DNA of 5,944 bases. Origin: an uncultured Lachnospiraceae bacterium (lineage in GTDB: Bacteria > Bacillota > Clostridia > Lachnospirales > Lachnospiraceae). The DNA lies in assembly GCA_902803745.1 (NCBI GenBank), contig CADCRB010000110.1, positions 1 to 5,944 of the forward strand. Reading direction: 5' to 3'. The notes under the pieces were generated by a model. It was not told where the DNA came from, made no database searches, and saw nothing but the letters and a program-made list of their open reading frames with translations. Position numbers and translations under genes: made by a program. Position 1 is the stretch's first letter. Each line of letters opens with the position of its first letter. Of this stretch, positions 1 through 5,885 are shown piece by piece.

Positions 1-630
1 ACGGATGAATCAAGGGAGATTAACGATATAGATGAGCCTAAGGTCATCATATCAGCCTCGGGAATGTGTGATGCCGGAAGAATAAGACATCATTTGAAGC
101 ATAACTTATGGAGACCGGAGTCAACTATACTTTTCGTTGGATACCAGTCCGTCGGGACACTTGGAAGGGCTCTTGTCGATGGGGCTGAGAAGGTAAGGCT
201 TTTCGGCGAGGAGATAGATGTTAAGGCTGAGATAAGCAAGCTTATCGGAATGTCCGGGCATGCTGATATGAACGGGCTTCTGGACTGGATGAGAGGATTT
301 GAATCGAAACCCAGTAAGGTCTTTGTTGTACACGGAGAGGATAAGGTTACAGAGACTTTTGCAAAGACACTGCACGACGAGCTTGGAATGGATGCCTATG
401 CTCCTTTTTCCGGTACGGTCTTTGACCTGCTTAAGGGAGAATTCATTCATGAGGCAGAGGGCATCAGAAAAGCCAAAGCGGAGAGGCATACTGGCAATCC
501 TGTATTTGACAGGCTGCTGGCTGCGGGTCAGAGACTCATGTCCATTATCAGAAAGAACGAACATCTGGCAAATAAAGATCTGGCAAAATTTGCTGATCAG
601 ATCGATGCATTGTCTGAGAAGTGGGGATAA
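1..630 (+). CDS. beta-CASP MBL-fold RNA hydrolase (YSH1/CPSF-like), 5' end outside window
   Basis: The frame is open from base 1 and ends at TAA 628-630, giving the last 209 residues of a protein whose start lies upstream. Proteins of this family are usually over 500 residues and are two-zinc RNA endo/exonucleases, or related hydrolases, of the cytoplasm. Visible signatures are the beta-CASP/RMMBL block 'SASGMCDAGRIRHHL' at window residues 19-33, the 'GMSGHAD' motif with zinc-type His87, and 'VVHGED' with His111. These match the late conserved histidine motifs of the beta-CASP group. A helical, charged tail of about 75 residues follows the RMMBL domain. The N-terminal HxHxDH zinc motif lies outside the window, so catalytic competence cannot be judged. 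The stop is 2 bases before folA, so the two genes are probably co-transcribed and translationally coupled. An internal ATG at 64 falls inside the conserved block and is not the start. RNA processing is a family inference; the true substrate is unknown. Confidence 0.9.
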   Translation, partial: TDESREINDIDEPKVIISASGMCDAGRIRHHLKHNLWRPESTILFVGYQSVGTLGRALVDGAEKVRLFGEEIDVKAEISKLIGMSGHADMNGLLDWMRGFESKPSKVFVVHGEDKVTETFAKTLHDELGMDAYAPFSGTVFDLLKGEFIHEAEGIRKAKAERHTGNPVFDRLLAAGQRLMSIIRKNEHLANKDLAKFADQIDALSEKWG

Positions 631-632
631 AT

Positions 633-1136
633 ATGAAAGCCATTGTTGCAGTAGACAAAAACTGGGGTATTGGTCTTAGGGGAAAACTTCTGGTGCAGAT
701 CCCTGCTGATCAGAGATTTTTCAGGGAAACAACCATGGGACAGGTGGTGGTGATGGGCAGGAAGACTTTAGAAAGCTTTCCGAATGGTCTCCCCCTGAAA
801 AACAGGGTAAATATAGTGTTTACCAGAGGAAACGGGAGCGGACTTCCTGATGAAGTCGAGATCGTACACAGCATAGATGATCTGAAACCTGTGCTGGAAA
901 GGTATGCTGACAGAGAAGTCTATTGTATCGGAGGCGCTGAGATATATAAGCAGCTTCTTCCTATGTGTGACGAGTGTCTTGTGACGAAGATCGATGAGGG
1001 TTATGAAGCAGATGCATTCTTCCCGGATCTGGATGCCGATCCGGAATGGGAACTTGTAAGTGACGGCAGCGAAAGTGAAGAGCAGACATATTTTGATCTG
1101 ATATATTACTTTTTGAAATACAAGCGGATAGGATAG
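633..1136 (+). CDS. folA: dihydrofolate reductase
   Basis: The product has 167 residues, the usual length for this enzyme. It reduces 7,8-dihydrofolate to tetrahydrofolate with NADPH in the cytoplasm, supplying one-carbon carriers for thymidylate and purine synthesis. Visible motifs are the N-terminal strand 'MKAIVAVDKNWGIG', the catalytic acidic residue Asp26 in 'IPADQRFF', the NADPH-binding 'MGRKTLESFP', the glycine pair in 'CIGGAEIY', and the conserved 'TKID' near the end. The position of E. coli Trp22, which is nearly invariant in well-studied bacterial enzymes, holds Val21 here. I believe this is common in clostridial relatives but cannot check. The start ATG 633 is preferred over an in-frame GTG at 621, because family members begin directly with this strand and GGGGA at 623-627 gives a ribosome site at good spacing. 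It follows the MBL-fold gene by 2 bases. No thymidylate synthase is visible in the window. Confidence 0.96.
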   Translation: MKAIVAVDKNWGIGLRGKLLVQIPADQRFFRETTMGQVVVMGRKTLESFPNGLPLKNRVNIVFTRGNGSGLPDEVEIVHSIDDLKPVLERYADREVYCIGGAEIYKQLLPMCDECLVTKIDEGYEADAFFPDLDADPEWELVSDGSESEEQTYFDLIYYFLKYKRIG

Positions 1137-1142
1137 GATCGA

Positions 1143-1203
1143 CGGCTGATTGCAGGCCGGATTCGTGTGTGATAGTATTGTCCGGGTTGAAGGGGTAACC
1201 CTT
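1143..1203 (+). other. folA-tyrS gap with two small hairpins
   Basis: The 91-base gap between folA and tyrS holds two short inverted repeats. One is CGGCTG (1143-1148) against CAGGCCG (1153-1159), with one bulged G and loop ATTG. The other is AAGGG (1190-1194) against CCCTT (1199-1203), closed by a GTAA tetraloop of the GNRA type. The second overlaps an alternative pairing of GGGTT (1184-1188) with AACCC (1197-1201). No T-run follows either, so they do not look like intrinsic terminators. The T-box leader usual for Firmicute tRNA synthetase genes is absent, since neither the length nor the conserved T-box core is present. A function is not established. Confidence 0.3.
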
Positions 1204-1216
1204 AAGTCAAATGATT

Positions 1217-1220
1217 GGAG
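1217..1220 (+). promoter_or_regulatory. ribosome binding site deciding the tyrS start
   Basis: GGAG at 1217-1220 lies 7 bases before ATG 1228. It supports this start over the in-frame TTG at 1150, which would add 26 residues unlike any TyrRS N-terminus and has no such site. Confidence 0.75.
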
Positions 1221-1227
1221 CAGAAAA

Positions 1228-2451
1228 ATGGAGATTTATGAGGAACTTAGGGAAAGGGGTCTTATAGCCCAGGTCACAGATGAAAAGGAGATCAGGGAAC
1301 TTATAAACGGAGGTGGAGCAAAGTTCTATATAGGCTTTGATCCTACTGCTGATTCACTTCATGTGGGACATTTCATGGCGCTTTGTCTGATGAAAAGACT
1401 CCAGCTGGCAGGGAACAGGCCGGTCGTGCTGATAGGCGGGGGCACAGGATATATCGGGGATCCTTCCGGTAGGAGTGATATGAGATCCATGATGACACCG
1501 GAAACCATACAGCATAATTGTGACTGCTTCAGAAAGCAGATGGAGAGATTCATAGAGTTTGGTGATGACAAGGCTATCATGGTTAATAACGCTGACTGGC
1601 TTCTGTCCCTTAACTACGTCGATCTTCTTCGGGAAGTAGGTGCACATTTCTCTGTTAACAATATGCTTAGGGCGGAATGCTATAAACAGAGAATGGAGAA
1701 GGGTCTTTCATTCCTTGAATTCAACTATATGATCATGCAGGCTTATGACTTCTGGTATCTGCATGAAAACTACGGGGTGAATATGCAGTTTGGCGGTGAC
1801 GACCAGTGGAGTAATATGCTGGCCGGGACAGAGCTTATCAGACGGAAGACCGGCGATGACTGCTTTGCGATGACTCAGACATTGCTTCTCAATAATGAAG
1901 GGAAGAAGATGGGTAAGACCGCAAAGGGGGCGGTATGGCTGGATCCCGAGAAGACTTCGCCCTATGACTTCTATCAATATTGGCGCAATGTGGACGATGC
2001 GGACGTGATGATGTGTTTCCGGCTGCTCACTTTCCTCTCTCTGGATGAGATAAAAGAGATAGATGGCTGGGATGACAGCAGGATAAATGAGAAGAAGGAG
2101 CTTTTGGCTCATGAATTGACAGAGCTTGTACATGGAAAGGAAGAGGCGGATAAAGCCCAGGAAACTGCCAGAGGTATATTCTCCGGTAATCTTGATACGG
2201 AAAACATGCCCACCAGTGAGCTGAAAGAAAGTGATTTTAAGGATGGCAGGTCGGATATACTGCAGCTTCTGGTTGCTGCCGGACTCTCTCCTACAAGGTC
2301 AGATGCCAGGAGACTGGTGCAGCAGGGCGGAGTATCGGTCGGAGATGAAAAGGTCACGGACATCAAATTGTCATACAGCAAGGAAGAGCTTAAAGAAGGT
2401 CTGGTAGTACGGAAAGGAAAAAAAGCTTTCCGCAGGGTAGTTTACATTTAG
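1228..2451 (+). CDS. tyrS: tyrosyl-tRNA synthetase
   Basis: This class Ic aminoacyl-tRNA synthetase charges tRNA-Tyr with tyrosine, using ATP, in the cytoplasm. The product has 407 residues, normal for bacterial TyrRS. In order one sees the tyrosine-pocket strand 'YIGFDPTADSLHVGH' with the HIGH-type motif HVGH at residues 45-48, then 'GGGTGYIGDPSGR', then 'QFGGDDQW', typical of tyrosine and ATP binding. The KMSKS-type loop follows as KMGKT at residues 227-231. The form with Gly in the third position is normal for Gram-positive TyrRS. The last 65 or so residues form an S4-like RNA-binding domain ('LSPTRSDARRLVQQGGVSV'). The gene is complete with no missing key residue. It follows folA by 91 bases in the same direction and lacks a T-box leader, so it may depend on transcription from upstream. 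A 7-base-pair hairpin lies in its final codons. Confidence 0.98.
   Translation: MEIYEELRERGLIAQVTDEKEIRELINGGGAKFYIGFDPTADSLHVGHFMALCLMKRLQLAGNRPVVLIGGGTGYIGDPSGRSDMRSMMTPETIQHNCDCFRKQMERFIEFGDDKAIMVNNADWLLSLNYVDLLREVGAHFSVNNMLRAECYKQRMEKGLSFLEFNYMIMQAYDFWYLHENYGVNMQFGGDDQWSNMLAGTELIRRKTGDDCFAMTQTLLLNNEGKKMGKTAKGAVWLDPEKTSPYDFYQYWRNVDDADVMMCFRLLTFLSLDEIKEIDGWDDSRINEKKELLAHELTELVHGKEEADKAQETARGIFSGNLDTENMPTSELKESDFKDGRSDILQLLVAAGLSPTRSDARRLVQQGGVSVGDEKVTDIKLSYSKEELKEGLVVRKGKKAFRRVVYI
2410..2432 (+). other. hairpin in the last codons of tyrS
   Basis: CGGAAAG (2410-2416) pairs perfectly with CTTTCCG (2426-2432) across a 9-base A-rich loop. It lies 17 bases before the tyrS stop codon. No T-run follows, so it is not a standard intrinsic terminator. 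It could be a 3' stability element of the tyrS transcript or a consequence of the Lys/Arg-rich coding. Confidence 0.3.
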
Positions 2452-2469
2452 GCTCTGCTGTGATATTCT

Positions 2470-2498
2470 TTGAATTCGACTTAAAAGAAGAACATAAT
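2470..2498 (+). promoter_or_regulatory. predicted sigma-A promoter of the transport operon
   Basis: TTGAAT (2470-2475) and CATAAT (2493-2498) match the -35 (4 of 6) and -10 (5 of 6) consensus with the ideal 17-base spacer. Transcription would begin near 2505 and give a leader of about 40 bases before ATG 2543, which has AGGAG at 2531-2535. The inverted repeat TTCTTT (2466-2471) / AAAGAA (2484-2489) spans the -35 element and could be an operator, but it is AT-rich and weak. No T-box or recognisable riboswitch fits in this 91-base gap. Promoter calls by eye have a high false-positive rate. Confidence 0.55.
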
Positions 2499-2542
2499 AC
2501 GGGATCGGTTCAGATAACATACTTTTTTAGAGGAGAAAGATC

Positions 2543-3334
2543 ATGAAGAAAAAGTTAACAGCTCTGGTACTGTCAGCAGTTATGATTGCAGGAGTATTGG
2601 CAGGATGTGGAAAGGGCAGCGGTGCTTCAGGCGGCGATATGGATTATATCAAGGGTAAGGGAACTCTGATAGTAGGCATTACGGACTTCGCACCTATGGA
2701 TTATCAGGATGATTCAGGGGAGTGGGTTGGTTTCGATGCTGACCTCGCAAGGCTTGTAGCCGAGGACCTCGGTGTGAAGATCCAGTTTACCGAGATAGAC
2801 TGGGATAATAAGATACTTGAACTCGATAATAAGAGCATAGATGTCGTTTGGAACGGAATGACGCTTACTGATGAAGTAGCATCAGCTATGGCCTGCACAA
2901 AGCCGTATCTTAATAATGCGCAGACAGTCGTGGTAAAGGCGGACAAGGCTTCACAGTATAAAAAGATCGAGGATATACAGGGCCTGAAGTTTGCAGTAGA
3001 GGCAGGATCTGCCGGGGAGTCTGTCGCAGATGATATGGGACTGGAGCATATATCCGTGACTTCACAGGCAGATACTTTGATGGAGGTCGAGGCCGGAACA
3101 TCAGATGCTTCGATAATCGATTCGCTTATGGCGGGAGCAATGGTCGGTGAAGGTACCAGCTATGCTGATCTCACCCATACCGTAGATCTTACATCCGAAG
3201 AGTATGTGGTAGGATGCCGGAAGGGGTCGGATCTGGCAGCCTTCATAGATGATGAGATAAAGAAATATACAGATAACGGCCAGATGAAGACAATAGCAGA
3301 AACCTATGGGGTACAGGAGGCGCTGGTAAAGTAA
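2543..3334 (+). CDS. amino-acid ABC transporter substrate-binding lipoprotein (SBP family 3)
   Basis: The product has 263 residues and is the extracellular receptor of an ABC importer. It is tethered to the outer face of the membrane. The signal peptide (KKK then a hydrophobic stretch) ends in the lipobox LAGC, with lipidated Cys22. A short Gly/Ser spacer is followed by the family 3 fold: 'LIVGITDFAPMDY' (42-54), 'WVGFDADLARLVAEDLGV' (61-78), 'IDVVWNGMTLTDE' (99-111), and the second lobe with 'FAVEAGSAGES' and 'ASIIDSLMA'. Asp193 in the last motif fits the conserved residue that holds the ligand ammonium group. In GlnH and HisJ the 'TDER' arginine binds the ligand carboxylate; here Val112 replaces it ('TDEV'). 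AGGAG at 2531-2535 supports the start. The permease and ATPase follow within bases, making a complete importer. The family assignment is firm; the substrate is unknown. Confidence 0.95.
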   Translation: MKKKLTALVLSAVMIAGVLAGCGKGSGASGGDMDYIKGKGTLIVGITDFAPMDYQDDSGEWVGFDADLARLVAEDLGVKIQFTEIDWDNKILELDNKSIDVVWNGMTLTDEVASAMACTKPYLNNAQTVVVKADKASQYKKIEDIQGLKFAVEAGSAGESVADDMGLEHISVTSQADTLMEVEAGTSDASIIDSLMAGAMVGEGTSYADLTHTVDLTSEEYVVGCRKGSDLAAFIDDEIKKYTDNGQMKTIAETYGVQEALVK

Positions 3335-3337
3335 GCG

Positions 3338-3994
3338 ATGTTCTTTCATGTTACCCTAACCTTACTGGGCGGCTTTTTACAGACAGTAAAGCTTTTTGTC
3401 CTGACACTGGTTTTTTCACTTCCGCTGGGACTTGTAATCAGTTTCGGCTCTATGTCAAAGATCAGTGCGATCAAGGCCCCTGTAAGGTTTGTGATCTGGG
3501 TGATTAGAGGCACACCGTTAATGCTTCAGCTTCTTGTGATGTATTACGGACCCGGCATTATGTTTCATGCTAATGTATGGGGATCCGGCGACAGCGGGCG
3601 TTTTGTAGCTGCACTTGTGGCTTTTGTTATCAATTATTCCTGCTATTTCTCTGAGATATACAGAGGCGGAATACAGTCAATTCCAGTCGGCCAGTATGAG
3701 GCTGGTAAGGTTTTGGGAATGACAAAGTCGCAGATATTTTTCAAGGTAGTACTTCTTCAGGTAATAAAGAGGATCGTGCCGCCAATATCAAATGAGATAA
3801 TAACTCTTGTAAAGGATACTTCGCTTGCCAGAGTAATAGCTGTGTATGAGATAATCTGGGAGGGGCAATCTTTTATAAAGAGTGCGGGCATCATATGGCC
3901 GCTGTTCTATACGGGTATATTCTATCTATTATTCTCGGGGCTGCTGACCATACTATTCGGACAGATAGAGAAGAAGCTGTCTTATTTCAGGTGA
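3338..3994 (+). CDS. amino-acid ABC transporter permease (HisM/GlnP type)
   Basis: This 218-residue membrane protein forms the translocation pore of the importer. As only one permease gene is present, a homodimer is expected. Hydrophobic segments are visible near residues 12-36, 49-71, 88-105, 134-150 and 186-208, in line with the five helices of the family. The family block 'RGTPLMLQL' is at 57-65. The cytoplasmic EAA coupling loop that docks on the ATPase is 'EAGKVLGMTKSQIFFKVV' from residue 121. The gene starts 3 bases after the binding-protein stop and in the same reading frame, so only TAA separates the two proteins. No good ribosome site lies at normal distance. AGGAGG at 3315-3320 is 17 bases upstream, so translational coupling to the preceding gene is likely. 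No better in-frame start exists. Confidence 0.95.
   Translation: MFFHVTLTLLGGFLQTVKLFVLTLVFSLPLGLVISFGSMSKISAIKAPVRFVIWVIRGTPLMLQLLVMYYGPGIMFHANVWGSGDSGRFVAALVAFVINYSCYFSEIYRGGIQSIPVGQYEAGKVLGMTKSQIFFKVVLLQVIKRIVPPISNEIITLVKDTSLARVIAVYEIIWEGQSFIKSAGIIWPLFYTGIFYLLFSGLLTILFGQIEKKLSYFR
3989..3994 (+). promoter_or_regulatory. ribosome binding site deciding the ATPase start
   Basis: AGGTGA complements the 16S rRNA tail and overlaps the permease stop codon TGA. It stands 5 bases before ATG 4000 and 11 before the second ATG at 4006, favouring 4000. Confidence 0.6.
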
Positions 3995-3999
3995 ATCAT

Positions 4000-4770
4000 A
4001 TGATCATGCTTGAGGTAAAAAACCTGAAAAAAAGTTTTTCATCTACTGAGGTCATACATGATATAAGTTTCAGTATGGATGAGGGAGAGACGGTTTCAAT
4101 TATCGGATCCTCCGGATCCGGAAAGACCACGCTGCTTCGATGCCTAAATTTTCTTGAGACACCGGATGGCGGCGTGATAAAGATAAGGGATGATGTGCTG
4201 TTTGACAGCAACGCAGAAGAACCTATGTCCGAAGAGGCCGCAAGAAAGAAGAGGCTTCATTTCGGGATGGTATTTCAGTCTTTCAATCTGTTCCCACAGT
4301 ATACGGCTCTGGAGAATGTAACACTTGCACCGTCGATCCTGGCAAAAGGATATGGAAATCCGGATATTACCAGTATAGAAAATCGTGGGAGGGAACTATT
4401 GGCAGATATGGGACTTTCTGACAGAATGCAGAATTATCCGCATGAACTGTCAGGCGGTCAGCAGCAAAGAGTGGCAATAGCAAGAGCCTTGGCTTTGAAT
4501 CCGGATATACTGTGTTTTGATGAACCAACATCGGCTCTTGATCCGGAGCTTACGGGCGAGGTGCTCAGAGTGATAAAGGATCTGGCAAAAAACCACACGA
4601 CTATGATCATAGTCACGCACGAGATGTCATTTGCAAGAGACGTATCGGACAAGGTCATTTTCATGGATAAAGGTGTGATCGCCGAGGAGGGCACTCCGGA
4701 GGAGGTCATCGATAACCCAAAGAATGAGAGGACAATCCAGTTCCTTTCGAATTATAGAAACATACAGTAA
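4000..4770 (+). CDS. amino-acid ABC transporter ATP-binding protein (HisP/GlnQ type)
   Basis: The product has 256 residues and is the cytoplasmic motor of the importer, hydrolysing ATP as a dimer under the permease. All nucleotide-binding elements are intact: Walker A 'GSSGSGKTT' (36-44), Q-loop Gln93 in 'VFQSFNLFP', signature LSGGQ (150-154), Walker B 'ILCFDE' (170-175), D-loop SALD (178-181) and switch His207 in 'VTHEMSFARD'. 'FNLFPQYTALENV' and 'THEMSFARD' are hallmarks of the polar-amino-acid subfamily. A segment of about 25 residues after the first strands ('LFDSNAEEPMSEEAARKK') is slightly longer than in the shortest family members, which accounts for the length above about 240. The start is ATG 4000 (or 4006). 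The frame is open further upstream, but that would overlap the permease by over 90 bases without a ribosome site. The gap to the permease is 5 bases. Confidence 0.97.
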   Translation: MIMLEVKNLKKSFSSTEVIHDISFSMDEGETVSIIGSSGSGKTTLLRCLNFLETPDGGVIKIRDDVLFDSNAEEPMSEEAARKKRLHFGMVFQSFNLFPQYTALENVTLAPSILAKGYGNPDITSIENRGRELLADMGLSDRMQNYPHELSGGQQQRVAIARALALNPDILCFDEPTSALDPELTGEVLRVIKDLAKNHTTMIIVTHEMSFARDVSDKVIFMDKGVIAEEGTPEEVIDNPKNERTIQFLSNYRNIQ

Positions 4771-4799
4771 AACAGACGGAGGATTCAGAGGAGGAAAAG

Positions 4800-5735
4800 A
4801 TGAGAAGAATTTTGGCAGTCAGTATGGTTTTGATGATGTGCGTGTGTTCAGTGACGGCAGGATGCGGAAAATCTGAAAGCAAATCAGAGGACAAAACGGA
4901 GGCTTCAGAACCCGCGAGTGAGATCGCGATCTCCGCGGATGTAGCGGAGATACCATCTGAGGAGCCGGTTAAGGCAGAAATAGAAGAATATGATTTTTCC
5001 GTCGTTGAAGATGTACCTGCAGAGACTGTATCAGAAAATGATCCTGCAGCCGTGGAAACACAGCCGGAAACTGATGAATTCGGGATAACCGGCATAGAAG
5101 AGATAAAGCTTTATGCCAAAGAGGCAGTCCGTATGAGGAAGGAGCCCAACACAGATTCTGAGATAGCTGGCCAGCTTAAGGAAGGTGATGAGGTTACTGC
5201 CAACGGTAAGTCTGATGAATGGCATCGTATAGTAAGGGGCAACGGAGATATTGTGTATGTTAAGTCTGAGTATCTGACTGAGACAAAGGCTGAAAAGAAA
5301 GAAGAGAAGTCGGAGCAGACTGAGGAAACAACCAATAAGACAACAACTGCTGAAACAACGACTACTGAGACAGCAACACCTGCTGCTGATACCAATACAA
5401 CGGATGCAGCTGCCCAGGCTCTGGCAGCAGCGGCTGCAGCTGCAGCAACTGCTAATACGCAGACGAACACAGATTCAAATGCACAGAATACTACGGAAAC
5501 AAAGACAACAACTGAGACAGCTACTACTGAAACGGCTACACAGACACCAGCGCCTGCAGTAGCGGCTGTGGGGACGCCAAGCTGGGCAGTCGGACTACAT
5601 GGTGTGAGTGCGGCAGGAGCAGCTGAAGCATATAATTATTTGAAGAATACCAAGGGGTTAGATGATGGAACTATTCAGGGTAACTGGGACTCTCTGATGT
5701 TTCATTATTCTGAGCATGGTACTGCCGGATGGTAA
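4800..5735 (+). CDS. SH3-domain lipoprotein with Thr/Ala-rich linker and unassigned C-terminal module
   Basis: The product has 311 residues and is predicted to be exported and anchored on the outer membrane face. The signal peptide ends in TAGC with lipidated Cys22, a slightly degenerate lipobox. Residues 23-100 are acidic and low in complexity. Residues 103-160 form a bacterial SH3-like domain ('VRMRKEPNTDSEIAGQLKEG', then 'WHRIVRGNGDIVYVKSEYL'). This fold often binds peptidoglycan peptides, so cell-wall contact is likely but inferred. Residues 161-257 are a Lys/Glu- then Thr/Ala-rich linker with an almost pure Ala run (203-217). The last 54 residues are different again: Trp- and Gly-containing, with 'GTIQGNWDSLMFHYSEHG'. 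I do not recognise that module. AGGAGG at 4789-4794, 5 bases from the ATG, is a strong ribosome site, with a second GGAGGA at 4778-4783. The gene is 29 bases after the ATPase and directly before the terminator, so it belongs to the importer operon. Its exact role is unknown. Confidence 0.88.
   Translation: MRRILAVSMVLMMCVCSVTAGCGKSESKSEDKTEASEPASEIAISADVAEIPSEEPVKAEIEEYDFSVVEDVPAETVSENDPAAVETQPETDEFGITGIEEIKLYAKEAVRMRKEPNTDSEIAGQLKEGDEVTANGKSDEWHRIVRGNGDIVYVKSEYLTETKAEKKEEKSEQTEETTNKTTTAETTTTETATPAADTNTTDAAAQALAAAAAAAATANTQTNTDSNAQNTTETKTTTETATTETATQTPAPAVAAVGTPSWAVGLHGVSAAGAAEAYNYLKNTKGLDDGTIQGNWDSLMFHYSEHGTAGW
5280..5570 (+). repeat. low-complexity coding repeat (Thr/Glu/Ala linker)
   Basis: This stretch encodes residues 161-257 of the SH3 lipoprotein. 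It is made of degenerate ACA/ACT/GAA/GCA codons giving TTTAETTTTETAT-like units twice (residues 181-193 and 231-249) around an Ala-rich core. The core contains the 14-base perfect palindrome GCTGCAGCTGCAGC at 5433-5446. The units are not exact tandem copies, so simple slippage-based phase variation is not obvious. It most likely makes a flexible spacer across the cell wall. Confidence 0.7.
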
Positions 5736-5758
5736 TGCTTGAAAGAACAATAGTCAAT

Positions 5759-5789
5759 AAATCCCTGCTGCTTTACGCGGCAGGGATTT
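5759..5789 (+). terminator. intrinsic terminator of the transport operon
   Basis: AAATCCCTGC (5759-5768) pairs perfectly with GCAGGGATTT (5780-5789). The stem extends inward by a T-G wobble and two G-C pairs to a 5-base loop, for about 13 pairs. The pyrimidine-rich tail CTTTGCCTTCTT follows the T-ending stem. It lies 23 bases after the SH3 lipoprotein stop. The A-rich left arm means it may also act on the opposite strand for the convergent gene, though less well. Confidence 0.9.
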
Positions 5790-5799
5790 CTTTGCCTTC

Positions 5800-5827
5800 T
5801 TGCGTGCAAAATAGGAATTGTACGCAA
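5800..5827. repeat. second inverted repeat in the convergent intergenic region
   Basis: TTGCGTGCAA (5800-5809) pairs with TTGTACGCAA (5818-5827) in 10 pairs, one of them a G-T wobble, around the 8-base loop AATAGGAA. It begins only 10 bases after the first terminator stem. Neither strand has an adjacent T-run. It may be a dispersed palindromic repeat or part of a bidirectional termination region. Confidence 0.6.
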
Positions 5828-5885
5828 AAATCCCGCGTTTTTACAGGCGAAAACGAGTTGAAAAAATGGCCCCTGAAACAGTGAG

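Noticed and set aside
1150..1227. Longer TyrRS starting at TTG 1150
   Set aside because: The extra 26 residues do not resemble a TyrRS N-terminus, and ATG 1228 has GGAG at 7 bases.
1906..1920. KMGKT instead of KMSKS in TyrRS
   Set aside because: The Gly form of this loop is normal in Gram-positive TyrRS.
3895..3999. Longer ATPase starting at ATG 3895
   Set aside because: It would overlap the permease by 100 bases; the family N-terminus 'MLEVKNLKKSF' begins at 4000-4006 with AGGTGA just upstream.
4111..4122. 12-base palindrome TCCGGATCCGGA
   Set aside because: It encodes the Ser-Gly-Ser-Gly of the Walker A loop; the symmetry follows from the codons.
5111..5470. Minus-strand frame of 119 codons opposite the SH3 gene
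   Set aside because: Its Val/Ala/Ser-rich product is the complement of the Thr/Ala-rich repeat, and the plus frame has a signal peptide, an SH3 domain and a strong ribosome site.
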